From assembly GCA_002298155.1 (NCBI GenBank), contig DBME01000179.1, positions 2,176 to 7,716 of the forward strand: a DNA stretch of 5,541 nucleotides, written 5' to 3'. Below the pieces are notes generated by a model. The model did not search any database, was not told the DNA's origin, and saw only the letters and a list, made by a program, of their open reading frames with translations. Each line of letters opens with the position of its first letter. The stretch's first letter is position 1. The stretch comes from Holophagaceae bacterium UBA706 (lineage in GTDB: Bacteria; Acidobacteriota; Holophagae; Holophagales; Holophagaceae). Positions 1-4,721 of this stretch are shown here, one piece after another. Both the position numbers and the translations under genes were made by a program.

Positions 1-1325
1 CGCGCTTCGATCTGGCCGTCCTCCAGGCCTTCGTGCGCCAGGGCGCCGTGGCACTGCGGCACACGGAGCTGGTGCAGCGGGCCATGAGCCACGCGGAGAT
101 CCAGGGCGAGTACCTCCGCCTCCGCACGCTCCACGAACGCATCGTCAAGCGCATCGGCGAGCTCCTGGGGGCCATGCGCTCCAGCCTCCGGTGGATCCAG
201 AGCTACTCCGAGATCGGGTACGGCGACCTGGCCGCGGTGCTGCGGCAGCAGACGGGACACCTCCAGCACCTGGTGGAATCGGGGCTCCAGGAGACGCTCC
301 TGGAAGTGCCCAAGGAGACCCCCACCTCCACGAGCCTGGAAACGCTGCAGGAGGTCTTCGGGCAGACGTGGCGGGACCTCCTGAGCATCCGGGGCATCCC
401 GCTGACGCTGGAGACGGTGCCCGCCGGCACCGTGTGGGTGGCCGGAGACCTGGCCAACCAGGCCCTCATGGGTCTGGTGGAGCCCCTCCTGATGCGCGTT
501 CCCGAAGGCGCCGAGGTGCACGGGAAATGGCAGGACCAGCCCGCGGACTGGACCCTGCGCCTGACCTTCTCCACGGGCATGGCCATTCCCACCCCGGATC
601 CCTGGACCCTGCGCACCCTGCAGGAGTCCGGCATCCAGTGGCGCTGGAACGACCAGGCCCTCTCCCTGGACTTCCCCAAGGACCTGCAGTCCACCCCCGA
701 TATTTCCGCGCTGCCCCTGCTGGGGCTGGTCACCAGCGAGATGGACCTGGTGGGCCTGTTCGAGAGCGTTGCCCAGGCCGAGGGCCTCTCCCTCCACGTG
801 CTGGATCCCGAACCACCGCGCACGCCCATGGAGCGGTTCAAGTACCTCGTCATCGACGCCCGGGGCACCCTCGACCCCGTGGGGTGCGTGGACACCTACC
901 GCCGCCATGCCACTTTCACCACCGTGCCGATCCTGGTGGTGCGGGCCCCGGACGAGCAGTTCCCGGAGCTGCTGGCCGCGGGGACGACGGACTGCCTGCC
1001 TGAAGGCTTCCGCTGGGAGACGCTCCACCACCGCCTCCAGGTGCTGCGGGGCCACGACGAGCTCCAGCGCAAGGCCCGCGCCGCCGAGCGCCTGGATTCC
1101 CTGCGCCAGATGGCGGGCACCCTCAAGCACGAGATCAACAACCCCCTGGCCGTGATCTCCATGCAGATCGAGCTCCTGGCCCGGAAGTACCCCGACGAGC
1201 CCAAGCTCCAGAAGGTGATGGAGATGGTCGAGCGGATCCGCGTCCTCGTCCAGGTGCTGCAGAAGATGCGGGAGGCCTCCACCGAGGACTACCCCGGCGG
1301 CGAGAGCATCTTCAAGCTGGGGTGA
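1..1325 (+). CDS. GAF / degenerate histidine kinase / degenerate receiver / H-box signalling protein (5' partial)
   Basis: The frame is open to the window edge, so the true start lies upstream; the GTG at 33 is internal and is residue 1 in this numbering. The first visible residues (FDLAVLQAFVRQGAVAL) match the C-terminal helix of a GAF domain. Residues about 36-215 follow a DHp plus HATPase layout but are degenerate: the H-box region reads GAMRSSLRWIQSYSEI (46-61), with Gly46 where the phospho-acceptor His belongs; the N-box Asn is replaced (Gly147, Pro151); the DxGxGIP motif reads STGMAIP (180-186). Residues 228-338 resemble a receiver: Asp275 sits at the phosphorylation site, but the acidic pair is Thr-Ser (234-235), the Thr is Arg304 and the Lys is Glu324. 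A helical linker leads to a canonical H-box, KHEINNPLAV (365-374, His366), and a second helix to about 412. The protein then ends with no ATPase domain. It is probably cytoplasmic; I infer a scaffold, phosphotransfer or regulatory role rather than a kinase. Signalling class is secure, function is not. Confidence 0.82.
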   Translation, partial: RFDLAVLQAFVRQGAVALRHTELVQRAMSHAEIQGEYLRLRTLHERIVKRIGELLGAMRSSLRWIQSYSEIGYGDLAAVLRQQTGHLQHLVESGLQETLLEVPKETPTSTSLETLQEVFGQTWRDLLSIRGIPLTLETVPAGTVWVAGDLANQALMGLVEPLLMRVPEGAEVHGKWQDQPADWTLRLTFSTGMAIPTPDPWTLRTLQESGIQWRWNDQALSLDFPKDLQSTPDISALPLLGLVTSEMDLVGLFESVAQAEGLSLHVLDPEPPRTPMERFKYLVIDARGTLDPVGCVDTYRRHATFTTVPILVVRAPDEQFPELLAAGTTDCLPEGFRWETLHHRLQVLRGHDELQRKARAAERLDSLRQMAGTLKHEINNPLAVISMQIELLARKYPDEPKLQKVMEMVERIRVLVQVLQKMREASTEDYPGGESIFKLG

Positions 1326-1872
1326 AGGTGATCCCGCACTGGTCCGCCATGCCGCCCACGGGCAGGTCGGTGGGGCCGGTGGGGAGCCGGTCGCAGCGCT
1401 GGCACGCGAACCCTACGCCCAGGGTGGCAACCTCCGGGGGCAGCCCCGCCAGCACAGAGTCGTAGAAGCCGCGGCCGTAGCCCAGACGGTGGCCGTCCGC
1501 GGCGAAGGCCAGGCCCGGCACCAGGACGAGCTGGACCGGGGGCAGGGCGAAGGGCGCGGCCAGGGGTTCCTGGAGGCCCCAGGCGCCCGGTCCCAGGGGA
1601 CGCGGGCCCCAGGCCAGCCGGGGCGGGTCCTTGGACACGATGCGGGGGAAGTGGAAGGTCCAGAAGGGGTGGGCGTCCATGAGGGGCCGCAGGTCGATTT
1701 CCGAGCCCAGGGGCCAGAAGACCGCCAGGGAATGGATGCTCCGGGCTTCGCAAAAATCCGCCAGATGCCGGCAGGCGGAAGCCGACCAGGTGGCGCGCTC
1801 CAGGGGATCCACGGAATCCCGCAGGGCCAGGTAGCGCCGCCTCAGCGCGGCCTTGTCGAAGGTGTCAGGCAT
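1312..1872 (-). CDS. fau: 5-formyltetrahydrofolate cyclo-ligase (5,10-methenyl-THF synthetase)
   Basis: This 186-residue protein belongs to the ygfA/MTHFS family, which converts 5-formyltetrahydrofolate to 5,10-methenyltetrahydrofolate using ATP and returns a storage folate to one-carbon metabolism in the cytoplasm. Visible family marks are the N-terminal basic helix (KAALRRRYLALR, 7-18), the substrate-loop motif GSEID (56-60), the hallmark nucleotide-binding stretch PGLAFAADGHRLGYGRGFYD (119-138) and the C-terminal GVGFACQ..D.LP...TDLPV block (152-172). The length is normal. I chose the ATG at 1872: a TTG at 1908 would add 12 residues unlike the family and has no better ribosome site. The chosen start overlaps the mqnE stop (ATGCCTGA), with AAGG a few bases upstream inside mqnE, so translational coupling is likely. 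The stop lies inside the 3' end of the convergent signalling gene. I see no functional link to menaquinone beyond sharing the transcript. Confidence 0.92.
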   Translation of the reverse strand: MPDTFDKAALRRRYLALRDSVDPLERATWSASACRHLADFCEARSIHSLAVFWPLGSEIDLRPLMDAHPFWTFHFPRIVSKDPPRLAWGPRPLGPGAWGLQEPLAAPFALPPVQLVLVPGLAFAADGHRLGYGRGFYDSVLAGLPPEVATLGVGFACQRCDRLPTGPTDLPVGGMADQCGITFTPA

Positions 1873-2983
1873 AGACCTTGTAGAGGTTGTCCCGTTCGAG
1901 GGGTTCAAAGCCGGCTTCGCGGATGAGGCGCTCCAGCTCGTGTTTGGTGAGGGCCTGGGGGGTCTTGGCGCCGGCCAGGTGGGCGATGGTCTCCTCGATG
2001 ATGGTGCCGTCCAGGTCGTCGGCGCCGTACGTGAGGCCGATCTGGGCCAGGCCCTCGGTGATCATGACCCAGTAGGCCTTGATGTGCGGGACGTTGTCCA
2101 GGAGCAGCCGGGCCACGGCCACCTCCCGCAGGTCCTGGTGGCCGGTGGTCTCGTGGATCTCGTAGGCGCGTCCCAGCTCGTTGTCTTCGACCTGGTAGGC
2201 CAGGGGGATGTAGGCCAGGAACCCGTGGGTGCGGTCCTGCAGTTCCCGCAGCCGCAGGAGGTGGTCCACGCGGTGGCGGGGCTCCTCGATGTGGCCGTAG
2301 AGCATGGTGCAGTTGGTGGGGACGCCCTTGGCGTGGCAGAGCTCGGCCACCCGCAGCCACACGTCGGCTTCCTTCTTGCCGATGCAGATCTTCTCGCGGA
2401 TCTCCTCGTCGAAGATCTCGGCCCCGCCCCCCGGGCAGCTTTCCAGCCCCGCGGCCACGCACCGGTCGATGAACTCCTCGACGGAAATGCCGGAAGCCCG
2501 GGCGTAGTAGTCCATCTCCACCATGGTGAAGACCTTGAGGTGCAGGTCCGGGAACCGGGCCTTGAGGCGCCGGAAGAGGTCCTCGAAGTACGCGATCTTG
2601 AGCTTGGGATAGTGCCCGGCCACCATGTGGAGCTCGCGCACGCCCTCGTTCTCGGGTTTCTCCATCTCCTTGACGATGTCGTCGGCGGAGAGGACGTAGG
2701 CCCGGGGATCGCCGGGCTTGGCCTGGAAGGCGCAGAACTGGCAGTGGGTGTAGCAGATGTTGGTGTAGGACATGCGCCGGCTCACCACGTAGTAGGTGCG
2801 CGTGCCGTGGAGCTTTAGGCGCACGTGGTGGGCCATGGCGCCGATGCCGGGGAGATCGGGGCTTTCATAGAGCAGCAGCCCGTCGTCGAAGGAAAGCCGC
2901 TCGCCCCGTTCCACCTTGCCGGCGATGGGCAGGAGGCGGGGGTCGGTGATGTAGCTTTCCAGGCCGAGACTCAAGGTGTGCAT
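1865..2983 (-). CDS. mqnE: aminofutalosine synthase MqnE (radical SAM)
   Basis: This 372-residue radical SAM enzyme of the futalosine menaquinone pathway joins the 3-[(1-carboxyvinyl)oxy]benzoate product of MqnA to SAM, giving aminofutalosine. The [4Fe-4S] cluster motif CxxxCxxC is seen as C77, C81 and C84 (NICYTHCQFCAF). Other family marks are GERLSFDDGLLLYES (27-41), HMVAGHYP (119-126), the PGGGAEIF block (184-191), MLYGHIEEPRHRVDHLLRLR (227-246), IPLAY (259-263) and the C-terminal GFEPLERDNLYKVY. Length is typical. The paralogue MqnC was considered; the IPLAY rather than IPW-type motif and the tail favour MqnE. The ATG at 2983 has GGAG six bases upstream. It is the first gene of a minus-strand pair with fau, which overlaps its last 8 nt. 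Other mqn genes are not in the window, as is common where they are scattered. Confidence 0.88.
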   Translation of the reverse strand: MHTLSLGLESYITDPRLLPIAGKVERGERLSFDDGLLLYESPDLPGIGAMAHHVRLKLHGTRTYYVVSRRMSYTNICYTHCQFCAFQAKPGDPRAYVLSADDIVKEMEKPENEGVRELHMVAGHYPKLKIAYFEDLFRRLKARFPDLHLKVFTMVEMDYYARASGISVEEFIDRCVAAGLESCPGGGAEIFDEEIREKICIGKKEADVWLRVAELCHAKGVPTNCTMLYGHIEEPRHRVDHLLRLRELQDRTHGFLAYIPLAYQVEDNELGRAYEIHETTGHQDLREVAVARLLLDNVPHIKAYWVMITEGLAQIGLTYGADDLDGTIIEETIAHLAGAKTPQALTKHELERLIREAGFEPLERDNLYKVYA

Positions 2984-2989
2984 GAACTT

Positions 2990-2993
2990 CTCC
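2990..2993 (-). promoter_or_regulatory. Shine-Dalgarno of mqnE
   Basis: On the minus strand GGAG lies six bases before the ATG at 2983; a second GGAGG (2996-3000) is too distant to be the main site. This supports the chosen mqnE start. I did not find a convincing -35/-10 pair upstream; the only AT-rich candidate is TATATC near 3041-3046, without a matching -35. Confidence 0.7.
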
Positions 2994-3085
2994 AGCCTCC
3001 AGTCTAGCGGGGGTGGGGAGGGGACCGAAACGTCAGGCGGATATATGAGGCATTTGAACAGTTGCGAGGCTGGAAGAAGGGGGGA

Positions 3086-3163
3086 ATGAGAAAGGCATGG
3101 AAATGTCTGGGCGATGCCTATGTTTGGCCTGAAGGACGTGAAGCAAGGGGATTGCCTTGCTGA
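3086..3163 (+). CDS. possible 25-residue leader ORF (hypothetical)
   Basis: An ATG preceded by AAGG and a G run about five bases upstream opens a 25-codon frame starting MRKAWKCLGDAYVW and ending in GLPC. It is polar and basic at the start, with two Trp and two Cys, and has no recognisable family. Its TGA overlaps the right arm of a small hairpin, and the next small ORF starts 20 bases later, a layout like a leader peptide before a downstream cistron. The G-rich ribosome site could be chance, so this may not be translated. Confidence 0.22.
   Translation: MRKAWKCLGDAYVWPEGREARGLPC
3142..3161 (+). other. small stem-loop before the membrane-peptide ORF
   Basis: AGCAAGG (3142-3148) pairs perfectly with CCTTGCT (3155-3161) around a six-base loop. 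No T tract follows, so it is not a standard terminator. It lies 12 bases upstream of the GGAG of the 3184 ORF and could shape access to that ribosome site or stabilise the transcript; this role is inferred. Confidence 0.4.
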
Positions 3164-3173
3164 ACAATTTATT

Positions 3174-3177
3174 GGAG
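3174..3177 (+). promoter_or_regulatory. Shine-Dalgarno of the 26-residue membrane-peptide ORF
   Basis: GGAG lies six bases before the ATG at 3184, downstream of an AT-rich and probably unstructured stretch (AACAATTTATT). Spacing and context are as good as those of the large genes here, and this is the main reason to treat the short ORF as translated. Confidence 0.55.
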
Positions 3178-3183
3178 AGCGCT

Positions 3184-3264
3184 ATGAATACGCGCCGTTC
3201 GTTAGGTCTGCTGGTGGCTTTTTTCGCCCTGGGTGTGAACGCCTATCTCATGGTCCTGATGTGA
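3184..3264 (+). CDS. 26-residue single-span membrane peptide (hypothetical)
   Basis: The ORF starts with ATG behind a well-spaced GGAG and stops at TGA. The peptide begins MNTRRSLGLLVAFF: a short basic head (Arg4, Arg5) followed by about 19 almost purely hydrophobic residues up to a Met-Val-Leu-Met end. This predicts one transmembrane helix with its N-terminus in the cytoplasm. It is too short to be a secreted protein with a cleaved signal. I do not recognise a family. Size and character would fit a small regulatory or accessory membrane protein, or a type I toxin-like peptide, but no antisense RNA gene or partner is evident. It points away from mqnE and towards the inverted repeat 43 bases downstream. 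Translation is supported by the ribosome site and composition only. Confidence 0.5.
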   Translation: MNTRRSLGLLVAFFALGVNAYLMVLM

Positions 3265-3307
3265 ATCTGGGAGATCGATGCTCACCTGTACCCAACCCAG
3301 TCTTTAA

Positions 3308-3551
3308 CTTTTCTCAACGACCCTCAGCGAGACCTCTGCCACCTCAGCGATTTCTTTATCCCCTAGATCCCATTCATCAGCGGCCAATCTTTTTGTCTTG
3401 GATGCCTCGGCGCAAGGTGGGCAGTCGGCCTGGGTTCCAACCACGGCTTCGTCGTGTCCTCAGGTTGATTTTTGGCCGCTGATGAATGGGATCTAGGGGA
3501 TAAAGAAATCGCTGAGGTGGCAGAGGTCTCGCTGAGGGTCGCTGAGAAAAG
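3308..3551. repeat. 80-bp inverted repeat with 84-bp centre (MITE-like or structured element)
   Basis: The left arm 3308-3387 is the reverse complement of the right arm 3472-3551 with one mismatch in 80 positions (A at 3317 against C at 3542). The centre, 3388-3471, is single copy and has no ORF of note. The inner arm ends are TTGGCCGCTGATGAATGGG-type sequence, and the outer parts carry short GCTGAG/GCAGAG motifs about one helical turn apart. No transposase, and no obvious target-site duplication: the flanks are CTTTAA on the left and CAGAAAAG on the right. As RNA from either strand it would fold into a very long hairpin. It starts 31 bases past the permease stop, so it might block or end exporter transcription, but no T tract follows either arm. 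Near-identity of the arms suggests a recent origin or ongoing gene conversion. A non-autonomous mobile element or a dispersed intergenic repeat is the leading reading. Confidence 0.9.
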
Positions 3552-3556
3552 CAGAA
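3511..3556 (+). repeat. phased GCTGAG/GCAGAR hexamer repeats
   Basis: Hexamers GCTGAG, GCAGAG, GCTGAG, GCTGAG and GCAGAA begin at 3511, 3520, 3531, 3541 and 3551, a spacing of 9-11 bases. The first four are mirrored in the left arm as CTCAGC/CTCTGC at 3343, 3334, 3323 and, mutated to CTCAAC, 3313. The fifth lies mostly outside the mirrored arm. Regular spacing of about one helical turn could suit a protein bound along one face of the DNA. Confidence 0.65.
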
Positions 3557-3582
3557 AAGGGGAATGCAGGACTTCATCGGCC

Positions 3583-4710
3583 CTAGTTGGATGCCCGCTT
3601 CATGCCCTTGAGCGCGATGGTCCAGATCACCACCCCGAACAGCGCCAGTTTCAGAAGCTGCGGCCAGAAGGCCTCGATCCCCGCCCCCCTGAGAACGATG
3701 GCCCGCACGATGATGAGGAAGTGCGTCAGCGGGATGATCTGAGCCAGCCACTGGAAGAAGGCCGGCATGCCCTCGATGGGGAAGATGTACCCCGACAGGA
3801 AGACCATCGGCAGGAACGTGAGGATGGCCATCTGGGTGCTCTGGGCCTGGGTGTCGGCGGCGGTGGAGAGCTTGAGGCCCACCCCCAGCATGGGCACGAT
3901 GAAGAAGAGCGCCGTGGCGTAGAGCAGCGGCACCGACCCCGCGATGGGCACGCCGAACAGCAGACGCGCCGCCCCGAAGAGCACGGTGAGCTGGAGGTAG
4001 GCGATGCCGATGACGGGGATGATCTTCCCCAGGAACAGCTCCGAGGGGCGCACGGGGGTGACCATCACCTGGTCCAGCGTCCCGCGCTCCTTCTCCCGCA
4101 CGATGCTGCTGGAGGCGTAGATCACGCAGGTCATGGCCAGGATCACGCCCACGAGGCCCGGCACGATGAAGTTGGGGCTGCGCAGGTTGGGGTTGTACCA
4201 GGGCCGCACGCGCAGGTCGATGGGCTGCAGGGGGCGGGTGGCCTGGCCGTACCCCATGCGCTCGAACATCAGTTTCGTGGAACGCATCTGGGCCACGCCC
4301 ACGGCGGTGGCGATGGCATTGCCGGCGGTGGTGGGGTTGGAGGCGTCCACCACCACCATGGCCTCGGCGGTCTGCCCCGCGCGCAGCTTGCGGGCGTAGT
4401 CCGGGGGGAACCACACGCCCACCTGGGCCTTGCCCAGGTCGATGTCGCGGGTGAAGGCGGCCTCGGAATCGGCGCGGCTCTTCAGGTCGAAGTACTGGGT
4501 GGCCAGCAGGCCGTCCACGAAATCACGGCTCTCCTGGCTGCGGGACTCGTCGTAGATGACGCAGGGGAGGTGCTTGACGTCCGTATTGATGGCGAACCCG
4601 AAGATGAGGATCTGGGCCAGGGGCATGATCAGCACGAAGCCGATGGTGAGCCTGTCCCGGCGCAGCTGGAGGAACTCCTTCCAGACGAGGGCCCTGATGC
4701 GGTTCCACAT
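3583..4710 (-). CDS. ABC-2 type transport permease, YbhS/YbhR-like
   Basis: This 375-residue inner-membrane permease belongs to the ABC-2 exporter family and should pair with the ATPase encoded just upstream. The N-terminal cytoplasmic helix RIRALVWKEFLQLRRDR (4-20) precedes TM1 (about 21-41). A large extracytoplasmic domain follows (about 45-178), with the family-typical start FGFAINTDVKHLP and a WYNPN.RS.NFIVPG stretch (171-185) leading into TM2 (180-202). The cytoplasmic coupling segment REKERGTLDQVMVTPVRPSE (205-224) is the contact to the ATPase. TM3 to TM5 lie near 226-252, 260-281 and 291-311; then come FLSGYIFPIEGMP (304-316), a re-entrant or TM segment (322-340), TM6 (350-369) and a short basic tail. 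The ATG at 4710 is nine bases after the ATPase stop. Resemblance to E. coli YbhS/YbhR and the large external domain favour export of drugs or other small hydrophobic compounds, but the substrate is unknown. No second permease follows. Confidence 0.9.
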   Translation of the reverse strand: MWNRIRALVWKEFLQLRRDRLTIGFVLIMPLAQILIFGFAINTDVKHLPCVIYDESRSQESRDFVDGLLATQYFDLKSRADSEAAFTRDIDLGKAQVGVWFPPDYARKLRAGQTAEAMVVVDASNPTTAGNAIATAVGVAQMRSTKLMFERMGYGQATRPLQPIDLRVRPWYNPNLRSPNFIVPGLVGVILAMTCVIYASSSIVREKERGTLDQVMVTPVRPSELFLGKIIPVIGIAYLQLTVLFGAARLLFGVPIAGSVPLLYATALFFIVPMLGVGLKLSTAADTQAQSTQMAILTFLPMVFLSGYIFPIEGMPAFFQWLAQIIPLTHFLIIVRAIVLRGAGIEAFWPQLLKLALFGVVIWTIALKGMKRASN

Positions 4711-4715
4711 GGCTT

Positions 4716-4721
4716 CACCTC
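4716..4721 (-). promoter_or_regulatory. Shine-Dalgarno of the permease, overlapping the ATPase stop
   Basis: On the minus strand the ATPase TGA (4722-4720) is part of TGAGGTG, so the permease ribosome site GAGGTG overlaps the stop codon and lies five bases before the ATG. This ties permease translation to termination on the ATPase and fixes the permease start. Confidence 0.7.

Larger units (their letters stand above)
2984..3582. other. intergenic region between divergently placed mqnE and the exporter operon end
   Basis: This stretch of about 600 bases has no large gene and is visibly richer in A and T than its flanks. From left to right it holds the mqnE leader (2984 to about 3085), a weak 25-codon ORF (3086-3163), a short hairpin (3142-3161), a 26-codon membrane-peptide ORF (3184-3264), a featureless 43-base spacer and a long inverted repeat (3308-3551). 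The final 31 bases lead to the permease stop codon. Longer open frames that cross it on either strand read through the inverted repeat and show no family resemblance. No clear promoter or classic terminator with a T tract was found. Confidence 0.75.

Noticed and set aside
203..895. Open frames on both strands within the signalling gene (191-1003 plus, 203-895 minus)
   Set aside because: Pro/Gly/Arg-rich or Ser/Arg-rich shadow frames; only the frame ending at 1325 shows domain logic.
1873..1908. TTG start at 1908 adding 12 residues to fau
   Set aside because: The ATG at 1872 gives the normal family start, overlaps the mqnE stop and has an AAGG site; the extension matches nothing.
1853..2818. 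321-codon open frame opposite mqnE
   Set aside because: Low-complexity Val/Gly/Leu/His composition; the opposite strand carries the radical SAM motifs of MqnE.
1865..2983. MqnC (dehypoxanthine futalosine cyclase) as the identity of the radical SAM gene
   Set aside because: MqnC is similar, but the IPLAY motif, the MLYGHIE block and the ERDNLYKVY tail fit MqnE better.
3041..3059. Promoter built from TATATG (3042) or TTGAAC (3054)
   Set aside because: Neither has a partner element at 16-18 bp spacing on either strand, so I could not support a promoter call.
3114..3482. 122-codon plus-strand frame and the 345-codon minus frame 3377-4414, which share the peptide SQRPSARPLPPQRFLYPLD
   Set aside because: The shared peptide is a by-product of the inverted repeat being read on both strands; the rest has no family match and the minus frame is a shadow of the permease.
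3308..3551. Inverted repeat as a classic intrinsic terminator
   Set aside because: The stem is far too long, the loop is 84 bases and no T tract follows either outer end.
3308..3551. Retron msr-msd or CRISPR-like element
   Set aside because: No reverse transcriptase or cas gene is in the window, the hexamer repeats are far too short and close for CRISPR, and no branch-point or msr-like layout is visible.
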